From Mycolicibacterium phocaicum (lineage in GTDB: Bacteria > Actinomycetota > Actinomycetes > Mycobacteriales > Mycobacteriaceae): a stretch of DNA of 64,000 bases. The translations under genes and the position numbers were made by a program. This document shows, in pieces, positions 8,385-16,833 of this stretch (position 1 is its first letter; the number at the start of each line of letters is the position of its first letter). Under the pieces are notes generated by a model. It saw only the letters and a program-made list of their open reading frames with translations, had not been told where the DNA came from and ran no database searches. The stretch covers positions 3,410,001 through 3,474,000 of the forward strand of contig NZ_AP022616.1 in the NCBI RefSeq assembly GCF_010731115.1. Direction: 5' to 3'.

Positions 8385-9056
8385 TCAGACCGCGCTCGGG
8401 GCGACAATCTGCTCGGCGAGCTGGGGCACCAGCCCGGCGGCGACCATACCCAGTTCCCCCGACGGGTCGAGCGCGTCGGGCCACGGCCCCGAAAGCGCAT
8501 CGAACTCCACTTGATGACGCCCCACCGCCCGCTCCACCGCGCGCAGCGACACACTGCAGTCGCGGGCCCGACGGCCACACGCGCACTGCTGACCAGGGTG
8601 CTCGGCGCAGCCGGCCACATAACGATCGACGGCGGCGCGAAGCGTCGGATGGACAGGACGGGCCAACGCGATGCTGCGCACCTGGCCGCGGCGGCCGATC
8701 CAGCTGGCCACCACGTCTTCACCCATGTCGTCGAGGGCCTGGACGTACGCCTCCAACTCGGCCCGGGGCGTCGGGTCACCGGCGGCGGCAGGGCCGACGA
8801 TTTCGATCACCGCGTGGCCCTGCCAGTCCATCGGCCGGAACCGCAATGTCCGTCGGCCGGACCGCATGACCTGACCGCCCGCGCTCACCATCGCGCCGTC
8901 CGGTTGGGCCGTGTCGAACAACCACCGCATACCGACGAGCAGTTCGGGGAGATGCCGAGTCACGACGCGCTCCGGCCGCTTCGGACCGAGCCCCTGACGT
9001 ACCTCGGCCCGAGTATGTCGGCGCGGGGTGCGCAGTCCACTGGAATCCATCGTCAT
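8385..9056 (-). CDS. protein of unknown function with Cys-rich segment
   Basis: A 223-residue soluble protein I do not recognise. The start is the ATG at 9054-9056, with GGAGG five bases upstream; the longer open frame to 9146 is not needed. Visible features are a basic N-terminus, a central AELEAYVQALDDMGEDVVASWIG helix, and a cysteine cluster (CAEHPGQQCACGRRARDC, about residues 145-162) that could bind metal. It is divergent from fecB2 across 477 bases. A metal-related role is only a guess from the cysteines and neighbour. Confidence 0.6.
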   Translation of the reverse strand: MTMDSSGLRTPRRHTRAEVRQGLGPKRPERVVTRHLPELLVGMRWLFDTAQPDGAMVSAGGQVMRSGRRTLRFRPMDWQGHAVIEIVGPAAAGDPTPRAELEAYVQALDDMGEDVVASWIGRRGQVRSIALARPVHPTLRAAVDRYVAGCAEHPGQQCACGRRARDCSVSLRAVERAVGRHQVEFDALSGPWPDALDPSGELGMVAAGLVPQLAEQIVAPSAV

Positions 9057-9533
9057 AGCAACCTCCCAGCAAATCCCTCTTGTCCGCCAAAGACCGACGT
9101 CCACCCCCATTAGAGCACGGGCGAAGGTGGCCGGACGATACGTCAAACGACTGACATTGGGCAGTTCTCGCTAATCTCATAGGCCTGCTCTTACGTACCG
9201 CCTGAAACGTCCGCCCCACGGGAAACGCGGGTAACACGTAAGCGTTTACCAGGCATTATTGACCATCACTACACGTAATTGCCCAGCACGACGCAATTGA
9301 TCCCGTCGGTGACGCGCTGGCACTCAGCTAATAGTCCAAGAAAGTACATACCCAAGGTATGCTGCGCGCCGACGATCATCTCACCACTCGCCCGCCACCG
9401 ATATTTACGTTGTCGGCAAACCACGTCCGGGACACCGGCGCAAACGGCACCGCGTCACGGCGCACACGAGCACCGCCGCGTGCGTTTGCGTGTTGGCAGC
9501 GCCTTTCCCCGGGGCAGATGCGAGACTCACGAC
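9057..9533. other. 477-base intergenic region before fecB2
   Basis: No convincing gene. It contains a 15-bp inverted repeat, CATACC-CAA-GGTATG, at 9347-9361, about 170 bases before the fecB2 start; this may be an operator. I searched by eye for an IdeR iron box (TTAGGTTAGSCTAACCTAA-like) and saw none. Confidence 0.5.
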
Positions 9534-10523
9534 GTGCACCCGATCCGTTCGCGCCGCAGCTTCCTGGCACTGGCCGCCGGTGCGGCCGGCGCCGCGGTCG
9601 TCGCCGCGTGCTCCAAGCCGCCGGCCTCGGGCACCGTCGCCGGCGACGGGTCGGTCACGATCAATCACGCGTTCGGCTCCACACGGGTTCCGGCACCACC
9701 GAAGAGCGTGGTGTGCGCCGGCCTCACCGGGCAGGACGAACTCCTTGCCGTCGGCGTCGTGCCGATCGCCGTGACCGAATGGTTCGGAAACCAGCTATTC
9801 GCGGTGTGGCCGTGGGCCCAGCCTGCGCTGGGGCCGGCCCAGCCTGCCGTCCTGAACCTCAACGACGGCATCCAGGTGGACAAAATCTCCGCACTGAAGC
9901 CCGATCTCATCATCGCCACCAACGCCGGACTGGACGCCGACACCTACAAGAAGCTGTCGGCGATTGCCCCGACAATCGCCCAGTCCGGCCAGGACGCCTT
10001 CTTCGAACCCTGGAAAGAGCAGGCCACCGTCATCGGCCAGGCCGTCTTCAAGGCCGACGACATGAAGCGGCTCATCGACGGCGTCGATGCGAAGTTCACC
10101 GGCGCAGGCCAGGCCAACCCGAGACTCAACGGCCGAAAGATGTTGATCGTCAACGGTCTTCCGACCGCGGACGGCATCGAGATCACACCGGCGGGCTGGC
10201 GCACCGACTTCCTGACCGAGATGGGCATTTCGATCCCGGGCGGCCTGGATTCGTTCACCAAGGGGCAACACGCTTTCGTGCCCCGCGACCAGATCGCCAC
10301 GGCGCTCCGCGACGCGGACGTACTGATCTGGACGCTCGATGCCGACGAACAGCGGCCCGCGGTGCTGGCCGACCCGACGGTCGCACAATTGAGCCAGGCC
10401 AAGGCCAACCGGATCGTCTTCCCCAACAAGGACCTGTCCGCGGCGATCACGTTCGCCTCGGTGCTGTCCTACCCCGCCGTGGCCGATCAGCTGCCGCCCT
10501 TGCTGACCGCGGCGCTGGCCTGA
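9534..10523 (+). CDS. fecB2: FecB2-like iron-siderophore substrate-binding lipoprotein
   Basis: A 329-residue periplasmic binding protein of the ferric-siderophore class. The N-terminus carries a twin-arginine-like motif RSRRSFLALAAG followed by a lipobox ending in VVAAC, so it is exported, lipidated and anchored outside the membrane. The mature part has the TroA/FecB fold with SVTINHAFGSTRVPAPPKSVVC and KPDLIIATNAGLDADTYKKL. The segment GVVPIAVTEWFGNQ..AVWPWA matches my memory of M. tuberculosis Rv0265c closely. GTG at 9534 is the first start that keeps the Tat motif near the N-terminus. The paralogue set in mycobacteria binds heme or siderophores; the ligand here is unproven. No permease or ATPase is adjacent. 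Confidence 0.88.
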   Translation: MHPIRSRRSFLALAAGAAGAAVVAACSKPPASGTVAGDGSVTINHAFGSTRVPAPPKSVVCAGLTGQDELLAVGVVPIAVTEWFGNQLFAVWPWAQPALGPAQPAVLNLNDGIQVDKISALKPDLIIATNAGLDADTYKKLSAIAPTIAQSGQDAFFEPWKEQATVIGQAVFKADDMKRLIDGVDAKFTGAGQANPRLNGRKMLIVNGLPTADGIEITPAGWRTDFLTEMGISIPGGLDSFTKGQHAFVPRDQIATALRDADVLIWTLDADEQRPAVLADPTVAQLSQAKANRIVFPNKDLSAAITFASVLSYPAVADQLPPLLTAALA

Positions 10524-10551
10524 GGTTGCACTCGCTGCCCTGCCTGCCAAG

Positions 10552-11247
10552 ATGTTCGACGTGACCGTCGCCGAGCGCCCCGAACAGCACGCCCGCTTCG
10601 CGCAGGTCGGATCGGCCTACTATCCGATCCTGATCGCGGTGTTCACGGCGCTGGTGATCATCTCCAATGTCACCGCCACCAAGGGTGTGGCCTTCGGTCC
10701 GATCATCACCGACGGCGGCTTCATCGTCTTTCCGCTCACCTACATCATCGGCGACGTGCTGTCGGAGGTTTACGGCTTCAAGGCCGCGCGGCGCGCGATC
10801 TATCTCGGCTTCGCCATGAACATCCTTGCCGCCCTGACCTTCTGGGCGACGATCTATCTGCCGGCCGCAGACTTCTACCCGAACCAGGCGCACTTCGAGA
10901 ACGTCGTGCACTCGTACACGCAGCTGATCATCGCCGGGCTCGCCGGCTTCATCGTGGGGCAGACCATCAACGCGTGGGTCGTGGTGGCCATCAAGGAGCG
11001 CACCAAGGAGAAGCACCTGTGGGCGCGGCTGGTGGGCTCGACGTTCGCCGGGCAACTCGGTGACACGCTGGTGTTCTGCGCCATCGCCGCCAACGCCATC
11101 GGCATCAGCACCGTCCACGACTTCGTCATCTACACCGGACAGGGCTGGCTGTACAAGACCGCCGTCGAGGTGATCTTCCTGCCGGTGACGTACCGGGTGA
11201 TCAGCTACATCAAGCGCCATGAACCGACGTACGAATTTGCTGTCTGA
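10552..11247 (+). CDS. YhhQ-family vitamin/queuosine-precursor transporter
   Basis: A 231-residue integral membrane protein of the YhhQ/VUT family (COG1738), with about six hydrophobic helices. The family-specific stretch FPLTYIIGDVLSEVYGFKAARRAIYLGFAMN (residues about 62-92) and GSTFAGQLGDTLVFCAIA (about 162-179) are clear. Characterised members import 7-deazapurine precursors of queuosine. Whether this organism makes queuosine cannot be judged from the window, so the substrate is uncertain. It starts 28 bases after fecB2 and may be co-transcribed with it. Confidence 0.85.
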   Translation: MFDVTVAERPEQHARFAQVGSAYYPILIAVFTALVIISNVTATKGVAFGPIITDGGFIVFPLTYIIGDVLSEVYGFKAARRAIYLGFAMNILAALTFWATIYLPAADFYPNQAHFENVVHSYTQLIIAGLAGFIVGQTINAWVVVAIKERTKEKHLWARLVGSTFAGQLGDTLVFCAIAANAIGISTVHDFVIYTGQGWLYKTAVEVIFLPVTYRVISYIKRHEPTYEFAV

Positions 11248-11298
11248 GCGCTCGTTAAGGCTCTTCTGGCGAGTGCTTAAGGACGCGTTAATTAGCGG

Positions 11299-11312
11299 CT
11301 ACCCGCGGGTAG
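11299..11312. promoter_or_regulatory. perfect 14-bp palindrome before pxpB
   Basis: CTACCCGCGGGTAG is a perfect palindrome whose right end overlaps a -10-like TAGGTT (11310-11315). A regulator bound here would compete with RNA polymerase at the pxpB promoter. The regulator is unknown. Confidence 0.45.
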
Positions 11313-11315
11313 GTT
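11310..11315 (+). promoter_or_regulatory. -10 box of pxpB, leaderless start
   Basis: TAGGTT fits TANNNT and ends six bases before the ATG at 11322, predicting a leaderless transcript. Confidence 0.45.
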
Positions 11316-11321
11316 AGGGTG

Positions 11322-11993
11322 ATGACGGTCACAGTTCAAGACGTTGACACGGCAACATCGCCAACGCTCGGCAGTATCCGCGACTACGGCGACCAGGCGC
11401 TGCTCCTGGAATTCAACAGCACCGCCGAGGTGCTGGCGTGGACCGACACGCTGAGAGCCGCGAATCTGCCCGGCATCCTCGACATCGTTCCGGCGTCGCG
11501 GACCATCCTGGTCAAAGTTGCAGCACCGCGATATCGCATACCCACCGAGCAACGGCTGTCGAAGCTACACCTCAAGGAGCTCGACAACTCCGAGGCCAGC
11601 GCCCCGCAGCAGCCCGACGTGACCATCGACGTCGTCTACGACGGGATGGACCTCGAGGAAGTCGCCAAGCTGACCGGGCTGGCTCCGGACGAGGTGATCG
11701 CCGCCCACACCGGATCGCTGTGGCGCGTCGCGTTCGGCGGCTTCACGCCCGGCTTCGCCTATCTGGTCGGTGGCGACGAGCGACTGCAGGTGCCGCGGCG
11801 CAGTGAACCGCGCACCCGGGTCCCGGCCGGCTCGGTCGCGCTGGCCGGAGAGTTCGCCGGCGTGTACCCGCGGGAGACCCCGGGCGGCTGGCAGTTGATC
11901 GGCCGCACCGACGCCACGCTGTGGGACCTCGAGCGGGAGCAGCCGGCGTTGCTGATTCCGGGTATGCACGTTCAATTCCGGGCGATCGGTTAG
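11322..11993 (+). CDS. pxpB: 5-oxoprolinase subunit B / allophanate hydrolase subunit 1 family
   Basis: A 223-residue protein of the KipI/PxpB (AHS1) family. The signature [22 protein letters not shown] is present (about residues 140-165), as are [24 protein letters not shown] and the ending in a beta-barrel tail. With PxpC and PxpA this protein makes the ATP-dependent 5-oxoprolinase that recycles pyroglutamate to glutamate. I chose the ATG at 11322; a GTG at 11319 is adjacent. It is followed by pxpC 10 bases later. No pxpA (LamB/YcsF) gene is in the window, as in the M. tuberculosis Rv0264c-Rv0263c arrangement I remember. Confidence 0.9.
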   Translation: MTVTVQDVDTATSPTLGSIRDYGDQALLLEFNSTAEVLAWTDTLRAANLPGILDIVPASRTILVKVAAPRYRIPTEQRLSKLHLKELDNSEASAPQQPDVTIDVVYDGMDLEEVAKLTGLAPDEVIAAHTGSLWRVAFGGFTPGFAYLVGGDERLQVPRRSEPRTRVPAGSVALAGEFAGVYPRETPGGWQLIGRTDATLWDLEREQPALLIPGMHVQFRAIG

Positions 11994-12003
11994 GAGCGCG
12001 ACC

Positions 12004-12897
12004 ATGACCGCAACACTCGAAATCCTGAAGACCGGCCCGCTCGCGCTGGTCGAGGATCTGGGCCGGCCCGGCCTGGCCCACATGGGCGTCAGCCGCTCGG
12101 GCGCCGCCGATCGCCGCTCGCACGCGCTGGCCAACCGGCTGGTGGCCAACCCGAACGATCGCGCCACCATCGAGGTGACGTTCGGCGGCTTCTCCGCCCG
12201 GGTCCACGGTGGCGGGAAAGAGGGCGTGGCGGTTGCCGTCACGGGCGCCGACGCCGACCCGTCTGCGAACGGAAAGCTCTTCGGCACCAACAGCATCCAC
12301 TACGCCCATGACGGTGACGTCATCTCGCTGGGTGCACCCCACACCGGCATGCGCAGCTATGTGGCGGTCCGCGGCGGTTTCAAAGTGGACCCCGTGCTCG
12401 GATCCTGCAGCTACGACGTGATGTCCGCGATCGGCCCGCGGCCGCTGCAGGTCGGAGACATGCTGACCATCGGTGAGCACACCGCCGAGTTCCCTGAGCT
12501 GGATCAGGCGCCCGTGGCGGCCATCGCAGAGGACCTGTTGGAACTGCTGGTGGTCCCCGGTCCGCGTGACGACTGGTTCGTCGACCCCGATGCCCTGGTG
12601 CACACGGAGTGGATCGTCACCGATCGCAGCGACCGCGTCGGCATGCGGCTGAACGGCCGGCCACTGCAACACCGCTGGCCCGACCGTCAGCTGCCCAGCG
12701 AGGGCGCGACAAGGGGCGCAATTCAGGTGCCGCCCAACGGTTTACCGGTGATCCTCGGACCTGACCATCCGGTCACCGGTGGTTACCCGGTGATCGGCGT
12801 CGTCGCCGACCACGACATCGACAAGGTGGGGCAGATCCGGCCCGGACAGCACGTGCGGATGCACTGGTCCAGGCCGCGCCAACCGTTCGGTGCCTGA
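12004..12897 (+). CDS. pxpC: 5-oxoprolinase subunit C / allophanate hydrolase subunit 2 family
   Basis: A 297-residue AHS2/PxpC-family protein, partner of PxpB in the pyroglutamate-hydrolysing complex. Family features include [37 protein letters not shown] at residues 11-48, then [20 protein letters not shown], and the C-terminal [16 protein letters not shown]. Length is typical. AGGAG before the ATG supports the start. It forms an operon with pxpB. A kinase-inhibitor role of the KipI-KipA type is an older alternative for this pair. Confidence 0.9.
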   Translation: MTATLEILKTGPLALVEDLGRPGLAHMGVSRSGAADRRSHALANRLVANPNDRATIEVTFGGFSARVHGGGKEGVAVAVTGADADPSANGKLFGTNSIHYAHDGDVISLGAPHTGMRSYVAVRGGFKVDPVLGSCSYDVMSAIGPRPLQVGDMLTIGEHTAEFPELDQAPVAAIAEDLLELLVVPGPRDDWFVDPDALVHTEWIVTDRSDRVGMRLNGRPLQHRWPDRQLPSEGATRGAIQVPPNGLPVILGPDHPVTGGYPVIGVVADHDIDKVGQIRPGQHVRMHWSRPRQPFGA

Positions 12898-12937
12898 ACC
12901 CGTACAGGCACCAGCGCGGGCTGCGCAATCCTGGTAG

Positions 12938-13513
<576 letters not shown>

Positions 13514-13650
13514 GGCCTTGCGAGGGTTTTGCGCGCAAATCCCCAGTTCAGCGCGGCGTGTGACGCAAACGTCACCGTTTCCGGGTTGGCGACACCGCTG
13601 AGCAATGGCTGGGTAACCAGCCGGAAACACGTTGTCCCTTCACTTGACGC

Positions 13651-14799
13651 ATGAGTGATCCCGAACGGGCCCCGCTCACCGGATTTCGGGTGGCGGTGAC
13701 CTCCGCACGACGTGCCGATGAGCTGTGCACCCTGCTGCGCCGCCGCGGCGCGACGGTGATTGCCGCCCCTGCCATCTCGATGGTGCCGCTGCCCGACGAC
13801 GACGAGCTCCGCACCAATACCCAGGCGCTGCTCGAAGTGCCGCCTGACATTCTGATCGCCACGACCGGCATCGGATTCCGCGGCTGGATGTCCGCCGCCG
13901 ACGACTGGGGTGTGTCGGGCGAACTGACCGAGGCCCTCAGCCGCGCCCGCATCGTCTCGCGCGGCCCCAAGGCCACCGGCGCGCTGCGGGCAGCGGGCCT
14001 GCCCGAGGAGTGGTCACCCGATTCCGAGTCGTCCCGCGAGGTGCTGGGCTATCTGCTCCAGGGTGGCATCTCCGGCATGCGGATCGCCGTTCAGCTGCAC
14101 GGCGCCACCGATGAGTGGGACCCGTTTCCCGAGTTTCTCGATGAGCTGCGCCGTGCCGGCGCCGACGTCGTCCCGATCAGGGTGTACCGGTGGCAGCCGG
14201 TGCCGTCCGGCGGTGCCTTCGACTCGCTGGTCAGCGATATCGCCGAGCGCCGGCTCGACGCCGTCAGCTTCACCTCGGCGCCCGCGGTGGCGGCGACCCT
14301 GATGCGCGCCACCGAACTCGGCATCAATGATCAAGTGCTGGAAGCGTTCCGGAGCCAGGTGCACGCCATGTGCGTCGGCCCCGTGACAGCGCGGCCGCTG
14401 GCCCGGTTGGGTGTGCCGACCTCCGCCCCCGAGCGCATGCGCCTGGGTGCGCTGGCTCGTCACATCGCCGACGAGCTGCCCGTGCTGCAGACCCGGAAGC
14501 TGCGGGCCGCCGGACACGATCTCGAGATCCGGGGCACCTGTGTCGTGGTCGACGGTGTGGTCAAGGATCTTTCGCCGGCCGGGATGTCCATCGTGCGTGC
14601 GCTGGCGCTGCGGCCCGGCGCGGTAGTGTCACGGCAGGAACTGCTGGCCGCGCTTCCGGGTAGCGGTTCGGACACCCATGCCGTCGAGACCGCGGTGCTG
14701 CGCCTGCGAACCACGTTGGGCGACAAGGAGATTGTCGCGACGGTGGTGAAACGCGGCTACCGGCTGGCGGTCGACGACTACTCGGCGGGTGCGCTGTGA
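13651..14799 (+). CDS. hemD: uroporphyrinogen-III synthase fused to a winged-helix DNA-binding domain
   Basis: A 382-residue two-domain protein. Residues about 1-265 form a HemD-type uroporphyrinogen-III synthase (TGFRVAVTSARRADELCTLL, TTGIGFRGW, FTSAPAVAATL). Residues about 280-375 form an OmpR/PhoB-type winged helix (LEIRGTCVVVDG, LSPAGMSIVRALALRPGAVVSRQELLAAL, AVETAVLRLRTTLGDKEIVATVVKRGYRL). This matches the Rv0260c-type protein of M. tuberculosis. It may make the siroheme precursor, regulate nitrate/nitrite genes, or both. Its stop overlaps the next gene (GTGA), so the pair is translationally coupled. No ribosome binding site is obvious before the ATG. Confidence 0.88.
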   Translation: MSDPERAPLTGFRVAVTSARRADELCTLLRRRGATVIAAPAISMVPLPDDDELRTNTQALLEVPPDILIATTGIGFRGWMSAADDWGVSGELTEALSRARIVSRGPKATGALRAAGLPEEWSPDSESSREVLGYLLQGGISGMRIAVQLHGATDEWDPFPEFLDELRRAGADVVPIRVYRWQPVPSGGAFDSLVSDIAERRLDAVSFTSAPAVAATLMRATELGINDQVLEAFRSQVHAMCVGPVTARPLARLGVPTSAPERMRLGALARHIADELPVLQTRKLRAAGHDLEIRGTCVVVDGVVKDLSPAGMSIVRALALRPGAVVSRQELLAALPGSGSDTHAVETAVLRLRTTLGDKEIVATVVKRGYRLAVDDYSAGAL

Positions 14800-15479
14800 A
14801 CCCCGTCCTGGTCGCGCACGGCACCCGCAAGGGTTCCGGTGTCGCGATGATCGGCGATCTGGCCGAGCGGGTCAGCGGATTGCTGGACCGCCGGGTGCAC
14901 ACCGCGTTCGTGGACGTCCTCGGACCCACACCGGCCGAGGTGCTGTCGGCGCTGCCGCCCGGCCCGGCCGTCGTCGTTCCGGCTTTCCTGTCGTCGGGCT
15001 ACCACGTCCACAACGACATCCCCGCCGGTATCGCCGAAAGCGGCCACCGGGACGTCACAGTGGCGCCGGCGCTCGGGCCCTCGACCGCGATGGTCCGGGT
15101 GCTCGCCGACCGGCTCATCGAATCGGGCTGGCGGCCATCGGATTCCGTGGTGCTGGCCGCTGCCGGAACCTCGGACCCGCGCGCCGCCGGCGACCTGCGC
15201 CGGACGTGCGCCATGCTGTCGGCGACGCTGGGCAGCCGCGTCGAGCTCGCGTTCGCGATCAGTGGCACGCACTGGGTGGGCGACGTGGTGGCCCGGTTGC
15301 GTCGGCGCGGTGCCGAGCGGGTGGCCGTGGCGTCATACCTGTTGGCCGACGGACTCTTTCAGGACCGGCTGTACACGTGCGGGGCCGACGTGGTGACCGA
15401 CCCGCTGGGCCGGCACCCGGGCGTCGCCAAGCTGGTGGCACACCGGTTCCGGACGGCCCGGTTGTCACTGGCTGCGTAG
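14796..15479 (+). CDS. sirohydrochlorin chelatase (CbiX/SirB family)
   Basis: A 227-residue type II chelatase with two CbiX repeats. The metal-binding histidines are visible in VLVAHGTRKGSG (His8) and VVPAFLSSGYHVHNDIP (about residues 60-76). It inserts iron or cobalt into sirohydrochlorin; beside hemD and close to nirB, iron insertion to make siroheme is the likelier role. It starts at a GTG overlapping the hemD stop by 4 bases. M. tuberculosis Rv0259c is the remembered equivalent. No methyltransferase (CobA/SUMT) gene is in the window, so the pathway is completed elsewhere. Confidence 0.88.
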   Translation: MNPVLVAHGTRKGSGVAMIGDLAERVSGLLDRRVHTAFVDVLGPTPAEVLSALPPGPAVVVPAFLSSGYHVHNDIPAGIAESGHRDVTVAPALGPSTAMVRVLADRLIESGWRPSDSVVLAAAGTSDPRAAGDLRRTCAMLSATLGSRVELAFAISGTHWVGDVVARLRRRGAERVAVASYLLADGLFQDRLYTCGADVVTDPLGRHPGVAKLVAHRFRTARLSLAA

Positions 15480-15532
15480 GTTTTCGGCCGAAACTCAACG
15501 GGTACCGCCCATTCGTGGGGGATATCGCGGCC

Positions 15533-15538
15533 CATACT
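15533..15538 (+). promoter_or_regulatory. -10-like box, possible leaderless start for the membrane protein
   Basis: CATACT ends six bases before the ATG at 15545. It departs from TANNNT at the first base but resembles TATACT. GGAG at 15539-15542 is too close to serve as a ribosome binding site. Confidence 0.3.
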
Positions 15539-15544
15539 GGAGAC

Positions 15545-16357
15545 ATGGCCAAGCGGACGGGCAATAACGTAGCGCTGGACACCTACCGCTTTCTGCGGGG
15601 CGGCATGGTGGTCATGGCCGTCCTGCTGGGCGCGGCGCTCGCCGTCGAGCGCGCACACGCCACGTGCTGGCAGACCTCGATCAGCGCCTACTACTTCACC
15701 ACCGCGCATGCCGTGTTCATCGGCGTGCTGTTCGCCATCGGCGCCATGCTCATCGTTTACCAGGGTGCCAGCGATACCGAGAACACCCTGCTCAACCTGG
15801 CCGGCGTGCTGGCCTTCGTGATCGCCGTCGTCCCCACCACGCGGCCCGTACTGCAGTGCGGCACAGCTGATCCCGTGGCGGTGCAGACGGGATCGGCCGT
15901 GCTGTTCAACGTGTGGACGGTCGCGGTGGTGCTCGCCGGTTCGCGCGCCGCGTCGTGGTTGTTGTTCCGGCCCAAGCGGGCCGGCACCCTGCTGGGCGCC
16001 GCCGCGAGGTGGCTGCAGCGCGCGGTGCTGGGGACCGGTGTGGCGGTGCTGATCGTGGCGCCCGACTGGTTCCGGATCAACGCCCACAGCATTGCCGCGG
16101 CCGTCATGTTCGGCGCGATCGTGCTGACGGTGTTCAGCTCGGCTTTCGGCACCGCGCCGGCGTGCGGAAGTCGTTACCGTGGCGCGTACCAGACGATCTC
16201 ACTGCTGATGGCCGGCACCTTGGTGACCGCCGTGGTGCTGCACCTGACCCTCGACGGCTTCAATCACGCGGTGCTGATCGCCGAGATCGCGTTGATCCTC
16301 GAGTTCACGGCGTACTGGGTATTGCAGACCATCGAGGACAACGGCTGCTCGCGCTGA
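15545..16357 (+). CDS. integral membrane protein of unknown function
   Basis: A 270-residue protein with seven or eight predicted membrane helices, evenly spaced from about residue 15 to 260 (for example AVFIGVLFAIGAMLIVYQ, LLNLAGVLAFVIAVV, HSIAAAVMFGAIVLTVFSSAF, AVLIAEIALILEFTAYWVLQ). A conserved-looking ACGSRYRGAYQTIS loop precedes the seventh helix, and Cys residues near 40 and 110 face outside. I do not recognise the family. The fold outline resembles DUF998/heptahelical-type proteins but I would not assign it. It starts 65 bases after the chelatase gene. A large inverted repeat follows. Confidence 0.75.
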   Translation: MAKRTGNNVALDTYRFLRGGMVVMAVLLGAALAVERAHATCWQTSISAYYFTTAHAVFIGVLFAIGAMLIVYQGASDTENTLLNLAGVLAFVIAVVPTTRPVLQCGTADPVAVQTGSAVLFNVWTVAVVLAGSRAASWLLFRPKRAGTLLGAAARWLQRAVLGTGVAVLIVAPDWFRINAHSIAAAVMFGAIVLTVFSSAFGTAPACGSRYRGAYQTISLLMAGTLVTAVVLHLTLDGFNHAVLIAEIALILEFTAYWVLQTIEDNGCSR

Positions 16358-16362
16358 CCAAC

Positions 16363-16423
16363 GCCGAAACGGCATTCCAGCAGGCGTCTACTCGGACTTT
16401 TCCTGCTGGAATGCCGTTTCGGC
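16363..16423. terminator. perfect 22-bp inverted repeat between convergent genes
   Basis: Arms 16363-16384 and 16402-16423 are perfectly complementary over 22 bases, with a 17-base loop ending in TTTT. It begins 5 bases after the membrane-protein stop and ends 7 bases before the nirD stop. There is no U-tract outside the stem, so it may act as a bidirectional terminator of the tail-less kind or as an RNA-stabilising hairpin. Confidence 0.65.
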
Positions 16424-16430
16424 GGGAAAA

Positions 16431-16820
16431 CTAGGCGGCGGCGTCGACTCCGAGCGGGCCGATCTCGACCAGCCCGGCCCACACCCGGATCGGGTAGACC
16501 GGCAGGCTCACCGAGGGATCATCAAGGCAGACACCGTCATCCAGCGCGAACGCCTGCTTCTTGATGGGGCTCTGCACGCAGGCCCGGCCCGCGCGGTCAC
16601 CGACGAGTCCACGCGACATCACGGCAGCACCGGAGAACGGGTCGATGTTGCCGACGGCGTACAGCGAGCCGTCGTGCAGGCGGAACAGGGCCGCCTGCGT
16701 GCCATCCGGCAGCAGCACGCCGGCCCCGCGCCCCGGCACCAGCCGGTGGTACGAGCAGACCGCGGTCCACTCCGAACGGTCCTGGTACTGGGCAACTTCG
16801 GAAAGGTCGTTGAGCGTCAT
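16431..16820 (-). CDS. nirD: assimilatory nitrite reductase small subunit
   Basis: A 129-residue NirD protein with the Rieske-like fold that has lost the cluster ligands, as usual in NirD (WTAVCSYHRLVPGRGAGVLLPDG, LYAVGNIDPFSGAAVMSRGLVGD, VQSPIKKQAFALDDGVCLDD). It is the small partner of NirB in NADH-dependent reduction of nitrite to ammonia in the cytosol. The ATG at 16820 has GGAGG five bases upstream; the longer open frame to 16922 overlaps nirB and is not needed. It lies 13 bases downstream of nirB in one operon. Confidence 0.92.
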   Translation of the reverse strand: MTLNDLSEVAQYQDRSEWTAVCSYHRLVPGRGAGVLLPDGTQAALFRLHDGSLYAVGNIDPFSGAAVMSRGLVGDRAGRACVQSPIKKQAFALDDGVCLDDPSVSLPVYPIRVWAGLVEIGPLGVDAAA

Positions 16821-16833
16821 CGTGTCCTCCTGA

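Noticed and set aside
14789..15544. Plus-strand extension upstream of the membrane protein at 15545
   Set aside because: It overlaps the chelatase gene in another frame and is Arg/Pro-rich without any motif; the ATG at 15545 starts a sensible membrane protein.
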